Positions 55,721-64,000 of a DNA stretch of 64,000 nucleotides are shown one piece after another. The DNA lies in NCBI RefSeq assembly GCF_019317285.1, contig NZ_CP079218.1:2046001-2110000 (forward strand). The letters run 5' to 3'. The stretch comes from Pedobacter sp. D749. GTDB taxonomy: Bacteria > Bacteroidota > Bacteroidia > Sphingobacteriales > Sphingobacteriaceae. Made by a program: the position numbers and the translations under genes. The notes beneath the pieces were generated by a model. That model was not told the DNA's origin and ran no database searches. It worked only from the letters and a program-made list of their open reading frames with translations. Within the stretch, counting starts at the first letter, position 1; each line of letters starts with the position of its first letter.

Positions 55721-57244
55721 ATGATTAAGCCGTATCAACTTCTTAACCGTTTTTTTATCTGTCTGGCCTTATTTTTCTGTGGCAGAACAACGCTTGCACA
55801 AGAAACCGTTCTAAAAATAGAAATTGATCCTGCCAACACCTTTCAGACTATAGAAGGCTTTGGTGCTTCTGATGCCTGGAGTTGTCAGTTTGCCGGATTA
55901 TGGCCTACAGAGAAAAGGGATAAAATGGCTGATTTGCTTTTTAGCACTCAAACCACAAAAGAGGGGCAACCCCTTGGTATTGGGCTTAACATGTGGCGTT
56001 TCAGTATTGGTGGTGGCAGTGCCGCCCAAGGTAAGGAAAGCGATATTGGCGACGAATGGCGTCGCCAATACGCTTTTTTGCAACCAGATGGTACTTATAA
56101 CTGGAACGCGATGCCAGGACAAGTCTGGTTCTTAAAGGCAGCCAAAACCCGGGGAGTGAAACAGTTTATCGGATTTGTAAACAGTCCGCATGTATTGTTT
56201 ACCAAAAATGGGAAAGCCTATTCTACAGATGGCCATTGCAATCTGAACTTTGACAAACTTCCGGAATTTGCCTCCGATCTTGTTGCTACCATCAAAGGAA
56301 TAAAAAAAACAACCGGAATAGCACTAAATTACCTGAGCCCTGCAAATGAGCCGCAATGGAAATGGAATGAACACAACCAGGAGGGCTGTCCTTATAACAA
56401 TAACGAACTTGCTCAACTTTACAGAGCTGTTAACGAAGCCTTTGTTAAAAATCAGGTCAAAACCAAAATACAAATAGGAGAGGCTGGCCAGCTTGATTAT
56501 TTATACAATAACGGAAACAGTGTAAAAGGAAACCAGGTATATCAGTTTTTTAATCCTTCATCACCCAATTATGTCGGTAATCTATCGCGCATAGATCATT
56601 CTATTTCCGGGCACAGTTATTTTACAACAAGTCCGGAGCAGAAATTTATTGAAGTACGCAAAAAGACGGGTGATGCCGTAGCCAGCATTAAAGGTTTAAG
56701 GTATTGGATGTCTGAATATTGTATTTTAGGCGATAGTTTAATGAAAGGGGAAAAACGCGACCTTGGTATGGCACCTGCATTATTTATCGCCCGTTTGATC
56801 CATCACGACCTGGTTTTGTCTAATGCTACCTCATGGCAGTGGTGGCTGGGCATATCAGCCAGCGATTATAAAGATGGCTTGGTTTATATCGACAAAAATA
56901 AAACAGACGGGCAGGTTTATGATAGTAAAATGTTGTGGACCCTGGGTAATTATAGTCGTTTTGTTAGCCCTGGTAGTAAGCGCCTTCAGGTTAAAACACT
57001 AGGAGCAAATGTACCTCAGGTTGATGTATCATCTTATCTGCAAAATAAAAAACTCGTAACAGTAGTGGTTAACCCTACAGAAAACGATCTTGATCTGGAT
57101 ATTGAGGTAAAGGGTAATAAACAAAATTCTGTGCAGACCTATGTTACCTCAGCCGAATATAACTTGTCACCTTATAAACAATACCAGAATACCAAGCATG
57201 TTCGCATTCCGGCTAAATCTGTTACCACAGTACTCAGTAATTAA
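55721..57244 (+). CDS. Exported glycoside hydrolase family 30, probable endo-beta-1,6-galactanase
   Basis: A 507-residue secreted glycosidase. The signal peptide ends near residue 27 ('TTLAQ'). The TIM barrel begins 'TFQTIEGFGASDAWSCQFAGLW'. The acid/base is Glu210 in 'LSPANEPQWKWNEHNQEGCPY' and the nucleophile is Glu332 in 'YWMSEYCIL'. A small beta-sandwich finishes the protein (about 425-505). The sequence is of the GH30 kind that includes endo-beta-1,6-galactanases; this subfamily call is from memory and moderately sure. It lies 21 bases after the SusD gene. With the GH35 enzyme next to it, a galactan such as the side chains of arabinogalactan protein is the likely substrate. Confidence 0.82.
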   Translation: MIKPYQLLNRFFICLALFFCGRTTLAQETVLKIEIDPANTFQTIEGFGASDAWSCQFAGLWPTEKRDKMADLLFSTQTTKEGQPLGIGLNMWRFSIGGGSAAQGKESDIGDEWRRQYAFLQPDGTYNWNAMPGQVWFLKAAKTRGVKQFIGFVNSPHVLFTKNGKAYSTDGHCNLNFDKLPEFASDLVATIKGIKKTTGIALNYLSPANEPQWKWNEHNQEGCPYNNNELAQLYRAVNEAFVKNQVKTKIQIGEAGQLDYLYNNGNSVKGNQVYQFFNPSSPNYVGNLSRIDHSISGHSYFTTSPEQKFIEVRKKTGDAVASIKGLRYWMSEYCILGDSLMKGEKRDLGMAPALFIARLIHHDLVLSNATSWQWWLGISASDYKDGLVYIDKNKTDGQVYDSKMLWTLGNYSRFVSPGSKRLQVKTLGANVPQVDVSSYLQNKKLVTVVVNPTENDLDLDIEVKGNKQNSVQTYVTSAEYNLSPYKQYQNTKHVRIPAKSVTTVLSN

Positions 57245-57367
57245 GCCTGATTGAATTGAAATAATAACGCACCTCAATTTTAATCCTATTTGGTTGAGCT
57301 GAAAAGCAATTATAAATCGATATAGGAAAACTATGTTTTTGATTTTTTAAATAATAATACATCTTAA

Positions 57368-59203
57368 ATGAAACCTACCCTAAAACACTTAATGATTAAA
57401 GTAATTTTAATTACTTGTTTTGCCAGCTTTAGTGCATTTGCACAGGTTAAGCATACCTTTAAACTTGCAGACTCTGTTTTTCTGCTCGATAATAAACCTT
57501 TTCAGATCATTTCAGGAGAAATGCATTATCCCCGTATACCTAGAGAAGCCTGGCGCGACAGAATGAAAATGGCTAAAGCCATGGGCTTAAATACGATTGG
57601 TACTTATGTGTTTTGGAATGTGCACGAGCCTCAGAAAGATCAGTTTGATTTTTCGGGTAATAATGATATTGCCGAATTTGTGCGTATTGCAAAAGAAGAA
57701 GGTTTATGGGTATTGCTTCGCCCTAGTCCGTATGTATGTGCCGAATGGGAATTTGGCGGCTATCCATTTTGGTTACAGAATATTAAAGGTTTACAGGTGA
57801 GGAGTAAAGAAGCACAGTATTTAAAAGAATATAAAGAATATCTTACAGAAATTGGTAAACGTTTAGCGCCGTTGCAAATTAACCATGGTGGCAACATCTT
57901 AATGGTGCAGGTTGAAAACGAATACGGTTCTTATGGGAATGATAAAGAATACCTGAAAATTAATGCTCAGCTGTTTAAAGATGCCGGTTTTGATGGCGTA
58001 CTTTCAACCTGCGATCCCGTTCCGGCACTAGAAGGAGGGCATTTGGCAGGCTTGCTTCCAGGCGTAAACGGTATTGATAATCCAGCTCAGATCAAAACGT
58101 TAATCAAGAAATATAACAATGGTTCCGGACCATACTTTGTGCCAGAATGGTATCCGGCCTGGTTCGATTGGTGGGGTACAAAACACCATGAGGTAGATCC
58201 AAAAACTTACGCCAATAAGCTAGATACTGTACTTAAAGGTGGAATTTCTATTAATATGTACATGTTTCATGGCGGTACAACCAGAGGGTTTATGAATGGG
58301 GCAAACTTTAATGATTCTACAGCTTTCGAACCACAGATTAGTAGTTATGATTATGATGCACCTTTAGATGAAGCGGGTAATGCAACAGCAAAATTCATGC
58401 TTTTTCGCGAAGCAATTAAAAAGAATCTGCCTGCAAACCAAACACTTCCAGATGTACCCGGTACTAAGCCAGCAGCGGCATTGCCTGTAATTACATTTAC
58501 CAAATCGACCGATATTTTTAGCCTGATCGGGAAACCAAAAGTAAGTGAACAACCACTAACCTTTGAAGCCCTCAACCAGCCCTATGGTTTTGTATTGTAC
58601 AGCAGCACAATAAAAGGCGGACGTAAAGGTGTAATCAAAATCAACGAGTTGCGCGATTATGGATTGGTATATATCAATAAAAAACTTGTAGGTGTTTTAG
58701 ACAGAAGGCTTTATCAGGATAGTTTAGTGCTTAATCTTCCTGCCGGCAATGTACAATTGGATATTTTGGTAGAAAACATGGGGAGGATTAATTTTGGCCC
58801 TTACTTACTTAAAAATAATAAAGGGATTACTAAAAACGTAACTTTTAATGGTAAAGAAATTAAATCGTGGAAAATGTATCCATTGCCATTTGATAAAATA
58901 GATACCCAAAAAATACAGCCCAAAGTAAGTAGCCAATCTGCAGCAGTGCTCAAATCAGCTAGCATTAACTTAACAAAAGTTGCTGATACTTATTTAGATA
59001 TGCGCAAATGGGGAAAAGGACTGGTTTGGGTTAACGGACATAACTTAGGTAAATATTGGGGTATTGGACCACAACAAACCATTTATTTGCCAGCAGAATG
59101 GCTTAAAAAAGGAAAGAATGAAATTGTAGTTTTTGAACTGCTTAAACCTGGGCAGAAGACGTTAACCAGTTTAGATAAAGCCATTTTAAATGAGTTAAAA
59201 TAA
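57368..59203 (+). CDS. Exported glycoside hydrolase family 35 beta-galactosidase
   Basis: A 611-residue secreted exo-glycosidase. After the signal peptide ('FSAFAQ') the family 35 barrel opens with 'ISGEMHYPRIPREAWRDRMKMAKAMGLNTIGTYVFWNVHEP'. The acid/base is Glu185 in 'VQVENEYGSYG' and the nucleophile is Glu260 in 'FVPEWYPAWFDWWG'. The C-terminal part has the usual jelly-roll domains, with 'WGKGLVWVNGHNLGKYWGIGPQQTIYLPAEWLKKGKNEIVVFEL' at the end. It removes terminal beta-galactose and would finish the products of the GH30 enzyme upstream. Confidence 0.93.
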   Translation: MKPTLKHLMIKVILITCFASFSAFAQVKHTFKLADSVFLLDNKPFQIISGEMHYPRIPREAWRDRMKMAKAMGLNTIGTYVFWNVHEPQKDQFDFSGNNDIAEFVRIAKEEGLWVLLRPSPYVCAEWEFGGYPFWLQNIKGLQVRSKEAQYLKEYKEYLTEIGKRLAPLQINHGGNILMVQVENEYGSYGNDKEYLKINAQLFKDAGFDGVLSTCDPVPALEGGHLAGLLPGVNGIDNPAQIKTLIKKYNNGSGPYFVPEWYPAWFDWWGTKHHEVDPKTYANKLDTVLKGGISINMYMFHGGTTRGFMNGANFNDSTAFEPQISSYDYDAPLDEAGNATAKFMLFREAIKKNLPANQTLPDVPGTKPAAALPVITFTKSTDIFSLIGKPKVSEQPLTFEALNQPYGFVLYSSTIKGGRKGVIKINELRDYGLVYINKKLVGVLDRRLYQDSLVLNLPAGNVQLDILVENMGRINFGPYLLKNNKGITKNVTFNGKEIKSWKMYPLPFDKIDTQKIQPKVSSQSAAVLKSASINLTKVADTYLDMRKWGKGLVWVNGHNLGKYWGIGPQQTIYLPAEWLKKGKNEIVVFELLKPGQKTLTSLDKAILNELK

Positions 59204-59264
59204 TAGCATTTCCATTTTCTTCTGAATTAACGCCTCACCTAACCAAATATTAATTACAAAACCT

Positions 59265-60296
59265 ATGAAAATTAAAACGCCAATTGTAACGATGGTTGTT
59301 ATGTTAAGCGCATGCTTAATCGGCTGTAAAAAACAAGAGTTAGTTACAGAACCCCCAGAGACTGAAAAAGCAAGTGTAGAATCGGTAGGTGCTGCAGGTA
59401 TTGCAGGAGTAAACTGGGCTGATGGCCGTGACAATTTTGTTGATGGCTGGGTTATTCCGTCAGGATTAACCGCCGGTGATAATTATACCACCGTATCGGC
59501 AAAGGCAAATGCCATTCTAACGGGTTTTCAAACGAACATGCCTGGCGTAAATACAGTTAGATTACCCATTAATCCTCCTAGTGTAGCAGAAGCATGGTGG
59601 GGTGCTTATACTGGTGCAATAGATCGCGCATTGAGCAAAAATATGAAAGTAATTCTTGCTTGTTGGGAAAGCGCGTCTTCCCACAATGGTACCATTGATA
59701 ATACCACTCAGTTTTGGGCCATGTGGCAAACCGTGGTAGACAAATATGGTAGCAATGCCAATGTGTATTTCGAACCCATGAATGAGCCATACAGTTATTC
59801 GCTTGCTCAGTTAACAGCTATTTATGCCGAATGGTTATCCCGTTATCCTAACGTAAGCAAGGGGAGGATTCTATTAGGCGGTACGGGCTATTCGGAAAAT
59901 GTAACAGGTGTTGGTGCCGATAGCCGTTTTTCGGGTTGTTTGCTGTCCTTGCATAACTATGCTTTTTGGGCTACCCGATCTCAATCTGCATGGGAGAGCG
60001 ACTGGAGAAACCGTTTTGGCAATTACGCAAGTCGTACTGTTGTTACAGAGTACGGCGCGGCTATGACCACAGGCAAAAATTACACAGGTCCGGTTGGAAG
60101 TGACAATGAGATTGCCTACATAGTTGGTTCTACCAATGTATTTAGAAATGATAAAGTTGCCAGCGTATACTGGCCGGGCCTTAGAGACAACGACAGTTAC
60201 AGCATCCAGAACCGCGGCGGAAGTGGCACTAATATTACTTTAACCACAACAAATGCATCAGGCTTGAGCCGTATCAGGTATGGATGGGGTTTATAA
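59265..60296 (+). CDS. Glycoside hydrolase family 5 (cellulase-like) lipoprotein
   Basis: A 343-residue lipoprotein (lipobox to Cys21 in 'ACLIGC') with one TIM-barrel domain. It contains 'VNTVRLPINPPS', 'MKVILACWESASSH', acid/base Glu174 in 'VYFEPMNEPYS' and nucleophile Glu262 in 'TVVTEYGAAMTT'. The subfamily and the bond cut are not clear from the sequence. Its place at the end of the SusC/SusD/GH30/GH35 operon suggests work on the same glycan. A 17-base leader motif identical to one before the SusC gene lies just upstream. It converges with the Crp-like gene. Confidence 0.85.
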   Translation: MKIKTPIVTMVVMLSACLIGCKKQELVTEPPETEKASVESVGAAGIAGVNWADGRDNFVDGWVIPSGLTAGDNYTTVSAKANAILTGFQTNMPGVNTVRLPINPPSVAEAWWGAYTGAIDRALSKNMKVILACWESASSHNGTIDNTTQFWAMWQTVVDKYGSNANVYFEPMNEPYSYSLAQLTAIYAEWLSRYPNVSKGRILLGGTGYSENVTGVGADSRFSGCLLSLHNYAFWATRSQSAWESDWRNRFGNYASRTVVTEYGAAMTTGKNYTGPVGSDNEIAYIVGSTNVFRNDKVASVYWPGLRDNDSYSIQNRGGSGTNITLTTTNASGLSRIRYGWGL

Positions 60297-60418
60297 TATG
60301 ATTTTAATTGGAAAAAAAGCCCTCTGCTAATTATATGCGCTATCATTTTGGTCAGAAATATTGCACAAACGTTTGATTCATGTCTGGAATGTGCTTTATA
60401 AGCAACCTGGCGTAACTA

Positions 60419-61045
60419 TTATTTTTCAGTAGGTGCTTTTTTCCTGATTCTGCTTAATGTTTCGAGTCTCATGCCTGTAAATGATGCTACATACTTTAAT
60501 GGTACCCGGTTAATCAGGTTTGGATAAGAAATCAAGAACCTTTGGTAGCGTTTTAACGCGGTAGGAAGCCTGCAGATATAGGCTCTTTCAGATGCTCCCT
60601 GAAAATAAATTTCGGTCATTTTTCTACCTACATAGTTTGCTATGGGAAAATTTTCGTAAAGCAGTTTCGTCATTTCATGCGGAATGGCAATTGCAAATAC
60701 CGGATCTATCGTTTCAATATACTCGTCAGAACTTTCATTTTCCCATAAATTCCTGATGGTTCCTGCCAATTCGTTTTCTGCAGCAATCCAGGTAGTAATC
60801 TTTTTATTCCCCATTTTAAGGTAGCCATGTACTGCTCCTTCTAAAATAAGGAAAATGTAGCGGTTGTATTTTAATGGCGAGGCAATATGTTTGTTTTTAG
60901 CAAAACGTACAGGGAATGTATCGCGGTTAATGATGTCTTCCATTTCTGGAGTAAGTGCATGGAAAGACCTGAAGACTGTAATAATTGGAGAGAAACCACC
61001 AAGCGCAGCCCATTTATCTTCACCATAAATATTTTCAATATTCAT
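60419..61045 (-). CDS. Crp/Fnr-family-like transcriptional regulator
   Basis: A 208-residue protein with a cyclic-nucleotide-binding-like beta-roll (about 25-130; 'RYIFLILEGAVHGYLKMGNKKITTWIAAENELAGTI'). A dimerisation helix follows ('YFQGASERAYICRLPTALKRYQRFLISYPNLI'). A helix-turn-helix ends it ('VPLKYVASFTGMRLETLSRIRKK'). The cAMP-contacting Arg/Ser pattern of true Crp is not visible, as is usual for the many Bacteroidota relatives. It is convergent with the glycosidase operon and not obviously part of it. Its targets and ligand are unknown. Confidence 0.9.
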   Translation of the reverse strand: MNIENIYGEDKWAALGGFSPIITVFRSFHALTPEMEDIINRDTFPVRFAKNKHIASPLKYNRYIFLILEGAVHGYLKMGNKKITTWIAAENELAGTIRNLWENESSDEYIETIDPVFAIAIPHEMTKLLYENFPIANYVGRKMTEIYFQGASERAYICRLPTALKRYQRFLISYPNLINRVPLKYVASFTGMRLETLSRIRKKAPTEK

Positions 61046-61407
61046 TGAGAAAACGAGTGTGTATTTAAAAGTGAAAAATAATTATAAAAATAAAAAAATC
61101 ATTATTCTGCTTACAACCAAGTGGAATATTAATGTTGAATAGGTATAGAATTCATAAAACAATTATGACTTAAATAGTTGATTATTAAATTTTTATTTGT
61201 TTAATATGGAGGTCTGAACGGATAAAAAAATATTTTAGTTCTTAGCAGACGTATTCCTTTTAATGGTTTATAAATTTGTAATCAGTAAGCTGGAAAAGAT
61301 AGAAATATGGATTTTTTTTATTCGTGTTTAACCTGATGATTTCTAAATATTTAACTTCAATTTATTCATTTAATGTTAACTTTCTATTAAATATTTTGGG
61401 TTTACCT
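61046..61407. other. AT-rich intergenic region upstream of the Crp-like gene and tRNA
   Basis: About 360 very AT-rich bases between the divergent Crp-like gene and the tRNA promoter. It must hold the promoter of the Crp-like gene, but I could not settle on one box. There is no ORF and no clear repeat. Confidence 0.4.
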
Positions 61408-61438
61408 TTTGCAAGAATGGATTTAATTCCTAACTTCG
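61408..61438 (+). promoter_or_regulatory. Promoter of tRNA-Lys
   Basis: TTTG at 61408-61411, a 19-base spacer and TAACTTCG at 61431-61438. It matches the Bacteroidota consensus TTTG-N19-TAnnTTTG with one mismatch. The tRNA begins 22 bases after the -7 box. Confidence 0.6.
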
Positions 61439-61459
61439 CAGCCTCGAAAGGGAGAAGAT

Positions 61460-61532
61460 GATTCCGTAGCTCAGCTGGTAGAGCATTACACTTTTAATGT
61501 AGTGGTCCTGGGTTCGAATCCCAGCGGGATCA
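61460..61532 (+). tRNA. tRNA-Lys (anticodon TTT)
   Basis: A 73-base tRNA. The acceptor stem GATTCCG pairs with CGGGATC (one G-T pair). The D-arm holds AGCTCAGCTGGTAGAGC. The anticodon stem TTACA/TGTAG encloses the loop CTTTTAA, with anticodon TTT. The T-arm is CTGGG-TTCGAAT-CCCAG. The discriminator base is A and CCA is not encoded. Remnants of a tyrosine recombinase lie about 250 bases downstream, so this tRNA is a likely attachment site. Confidence 0.97.
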
Positions 61533-61556
61533 CAAGAAACAATATCAAAGAGAAAT

Positions 61557-61590
61557 AAAACCCTGCAAATCAAATGTTTGCAGGGTTTTT
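61557..61590 (+). terminator. Intrinsic terminator after tRNA-Lys
   Basis: AAAACCCTGCAAA (61557-61569) and TTTGCAGGGTTTT (61577-61589) form a 13-bp stem with a 7-base loop, ending in a T run. It lies about 25 bases after the tRNA. Confidence 0.92.
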
Positions 61591-61779
61591 GCTTTTACCG
61601 GAAAACCCAAAATATGCAATAAATCGCATAAAAAATTGAGTGATTCGGTGAGTAGTTTTAGAGAGTGGCATACTCACTGAAAAAGATTTAAGTTATTGAT
61701 TTACATAAAGTTAAATCATTGCATGACTTGATGCGATTAGACTACAAGGCTAGCTTTGTTATCTTTAAATCAGTCGATT

Positions 61780-62130
61780 ATGAAAACTAATTTCAGCCTG
61801 CTCTTCTACCTGAAGAAACCAAAAAACTAGGTTACAGTTACTGTTCCTGTTTATCTAAGGATTACCGTTGACGGAAAACCTGTGGAAATGTCCGCCAGTA
61901 GAAAATGTGAGCCGGAATTGTGGAACACCAAAGCGGGTCACATAATCGGCACAAAAGAAGATGCCAAAACCTTAAATTCCTATCTCGACAAAATGAAAGC
62001 GGGCGTTACTGCTGCCCATACTGCTTTATGCATAGAAGATGCTGAGATATCCGCTGAAGGCGTTAAATGTAAATATCTAGACACGAATTGGGTTCAAACC
62101 GAACGAACTCTAGAAATAACTGTCAAATAG
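61780..62130 (+). pseudogene. Broken tyrosine recombinase (integrase) N-terminal fragment
   Basis: Reading from the ATG at 61780 gives 'MKTNFSLLFYLKKPKN', then a TAG at 61828-61830. The same frame continues with 'VTVTVPVYLRITVDGKPVEMSASRKCEPELWNTKAG' and 'TLNSYLDKMKAGVTAAHTALCIEDAEISAEGVKCKYL', ending at 62130. This is the Arm-binding and start of the SAM-like domain of Bacteroidota tyrosine recombinases. The catalytic domain (R-H-R-Y) is entirely missing. The stop and the truncation show a dead gene. Its place beside tRNA-Lys marks the end of an old integrated element. Confidence 0.8.
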
Positions 62131-62277
62131 TCAATCAATTCTAATCTCATTTTTCCTAGTTTGGCAGATTCACATGAATGGTACAGGTGTTGACGTTAAT
62201 GATTATTAAATCGATGGTAAATTTAAAGGCCTACAAAAAAAGCAAACATTAGATATTATTCTAACAAAAATTAGACT

Positions 62278-63867
62278 ATGAGGATAAAAAATATACAATT
62301 AAAAGAATTCAAAAGGTTTGATAATCTTACTATCGATTTAGGAGAATCTCCAAAAAAAATTATAGCGCTCGTAGGCCCAAATGGCTGTGGTAAAAGTTCA
62401 GTTTTTGATGCCTTCGAGGAGAAATTGAAAGATTTCAGGTATAGAGACCATGAAGGTGCATCATTTTTTTCTAAATCATTATTTTATAGCGAAGAAGGAA
62501 CAATTTCCCAACCTTATGATAAGAATCGATCAATTTTGATACAGACTGCTAGTGGAGTAGAATTACAAAGAAAAAGTTTTTATATACGAACTGCGTATCG
62601 TTTCACTGCAAAATTAAATGTCACAAAGATTGAAAAGATATCAGAGATACAAGACGGACAAGATGATCCAACTAGTTCTATTGCTTTAGATGGTCGATTG
62701 GTAAACAATTATAAACGGTTAATTGAAATCGCATACTCGGAATTCGATGCTTCTGGCAATAAAACTGGTGATCAAATCAAGCAAGAATTAATTGGAAAAG
62801 TTAATGATATTTTATCCAAGGTCATTGATGCTAAAATTTCAAATTTGGGAAATGTTCTGTCTGGCAAAGGGCAATTATATTTTGAAAAAGGTAATGCTAA
62901 GAACTTTCCTTACGCGAATCTATCTGCTGGTGAAAAGGAAGTTGTCGATATTGTGTTAGACCTGGTAGTGAAGGTGCCATTCTTTAATGAAACAGTTTAT
63001 TGTATTGACGAACCTGAGCTACATTTAAATACAGCAGTCCAAAGAAAATTACTCGTAGAAATAGAAAAACTAATTCCTGATAATTGTCAACTTTGGGTAG
63101 CCACACATAGCATTGGGTTTTTACGTGCATTGCAAGATGAACTAAAAGAAAAAAGTCAAATTTTAGATTTTTCTGAGGATGATTACTTCAATGGTATAAA
63201 GACTATCAAGCCAATGAAGCCATCCAGAAAAAATTGGCAGAGAATTTTTCAGACAGCACTTGAAGATCTTACTGGATTACTTGCACCCAAAAAAATCATT
63301 TATTGCGAAGGAAAGGTATCAGAGCCACGCGCTAACGTAGAGGATGGTATGGACGCAAAAGTTTTAAATAACATTTTTGAAGAAGACTATCAAGAGGCTC
63401 TGTTTATATCTTCTGGCGGCAACACTGAGCTTGATCAGCGATCAAACATTGCTATTGCTATATTAGGAAAAGTATTTTCTGACGTTGAAATTTTAGTACT
63501 TAAAGATAGAGATATGAATTCTGGTAAACCTATTGATGAAGGTGGAAGACAATTATATTTGAAAAATAATAAAGAAAATCATAGAGTTTTAAAGCGATTC
63601 GAAATAGAAAATTATCTTTTTGATAAGGAAGTTTTAAAGAAATATTGCGTAGCAAATGGCTTAACCTTTAATGAACAAAAATATGACACATGCTTTCCAG
63701 ACATTATAAACAATCAAGTAAAGGATCAATTTAATATAGTCAAATCATGCTGTAATATTCCGGGATCAATAGCAGCAGAAAAATTTAAGATAAACCTCTC
63801 AGATTATATCACATCAGATATGATTATCTATAAAGAATTAGAAAATGAGATTTTCAATAGAAAATAA
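62278..63867 (+). CDS. AAA-family ATPase with C-terminal TOPRIM-like domain (OLD-like)
   Basis: A 529-residue cytoplasmic protein. The ABC/SMC-like ATPase part (about 1-310) has Walker A 'GPNGCGKSS' (33-41), an ABC-signature-like 'NLSAGEKEVVDIVLDL', Walker B 'VYCIDEPELHLN' and switch 'WVATHSIGFL'. The second part (about 335-500) has the TOPRIM pattern 'KKIIYCEGK' (Glu near 343) and 'ILVLKDRD' (Asp near 409-411), then 'KRFEIENYLFDKEVLKKYC'. Proteins with this order include OLD nucleases and effectors of several anti-phage systems. A defence role is inferred from build and from its place next to an integrase fragment and tRNA. It looks more AT-rich than the genes to its left. Partners may lie beyond the window. 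Confidence 0.85.
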   Translation: MRIKNIQLKEFKRFDNLTIDLGESPKKIIALVGPNGCGKSSVFDAFEEKLKDFRYRDHEGASFFSKSLFYSEEGTISQPYDKNRSILIQTASGVELQRKSFYIRTAYRFTAKLNVTKIEKISEIQDGQDDPTSSIALDGRLVNNYKRLIEIAYSEFDASGNKTGDQIKQELIGKVNDILSKVIDAKISNLGNVLSGKGQLYFEKGNAKNFPYANLSAGEKEVVDIVLDLVVKVPFFNETVYCIDEPELHLNTAVQRKLLVEIEKLIPDNCQLWVATHSIGFLRALQDELKEKSQILDFSEDDYFNGIKTIKPMKPSRKNWQRIFQTALEDLTGLLAPKKIIYCEGKVSEPRANVEDGMDAKVLNNIFEEDYQEALFISSGGNTELDQRSNIAIAILGKVFSDVEILVLKDRDMNSGKPIDEGGRQLYLKNNKENHRVLKRFEIENYLFDKEVLKKYCVANGLTFNEQKYDTCFPDIINNQVKDQFNIVKSCCNIPGSIAAEKFKINLSDYITSDMIIYKELENEIFNRK

Positions 63868-64000
63868 GGTAGAAGGTTAGATATGTTTTATATTAAGTAA
63901 TTGCAAATTTGGCTTCAAAAGTAGTCGAATCAATGGATAAAAAGTTTACCTAATCCCAAAAACCTAAATACTATTTTATGAAAGCTTCAATCTTCAAATC

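Noticed and set aside
63978..64000. ATG near the right edge that might begin another gene
   Set aside because: Only seven codons are visible before the window ends, so nothing can be said about it.

Overview
The window looks like a chromosomal segment of a Sphingobacteriaceae bacterium (phylum Bacteroidota), most likely Pedobacter or a close relative. The signs are two SusC/SusD pairs, an ECF sigma/FecR pair of the Bacteroidota type, a one-protein hybrid two-component regulator with AraC output, start codons without Shine-Dalgarno sequences, promoters of the TTTG-N18/19-TAnnTTTG kind, and AT-rich codon use. The genus is inferred from general resemblance; no search was run.

Layout: (1) 1-7 kb: the end of an HlyD-type adaptor gene, a YeiH-family membrane protein, an exported TIM-barrel protein, an exported unknown, and a LytS-type histidine kinase and LytTR regulator that enclose a small Ser/Thr-rich peptide gene. 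(2) 7.4-8.4 kb: a luciferase-like flavin oxidoreductase. (3) 8.8-20 kb: a sigma/anti-sigma-controlled SusC/SusD locus with three phosphoester-cleaving exported proteins, one of them a PI-PLC-like/alkaline phosphatase fusion; this looks like a phosphorus-scavenging locus. (4) 20.2-21.1 kb: a receiver-only response regulator and an unknown protein behind a near-consensus promoter. (5) 21.2-44 kb: a proline/hydroxyproline-peptide region with two Xaa-Pro aminopeptidases, an M1 peptidase, a four-gene 4-hydroxyproline to 2-oxoglutarate operon, an AraC regulator, a DUF885 peptidase, an amino-acid permease and a DPP-IV-like S9 peptidase. (6) 44-45.5 kb: DUF6265-like and NIPSNAP proteins. (7) 46.5-60.3 kb: a polysaccharide utilization locus (hybrid regulator, SusC, SusD, GH30, GH35, GH5), probably for a beta-linked galactan. 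(8) 60.4-64 kb: a Crp-like regulator, tRNA-Lys(TTT), a broken tyrosine-recombinase gene and an AAA-TOPRIM ATPase, the likely edge of a tRNA-integrated island.

In regions 3, 5 and 7 the genes cooperate in a familiar way: a regulator senses substrate, outer-membrane uptake proteins or permeases import it, and exported hydrolases cut it, with internal catabolism in region 5.

The intergenic DNA is rich in structure. There are two copies of a ~0.5 kb non-coding, terminal-inverted-repeat element (MITE-like), both placed inside the same short palindromic repeat, with an unoccupied copy of the target elsewhere in the window. There is also a duplicated ~200 bp folded element, a ~165 bp tandem repeat array, twin-hairpin repeats and several REP-like palindromes. 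The most intriguing coding signal is the RiPP-precursor-like or signal-peptide-like 47-residue ORF between the kinase and its regulator.
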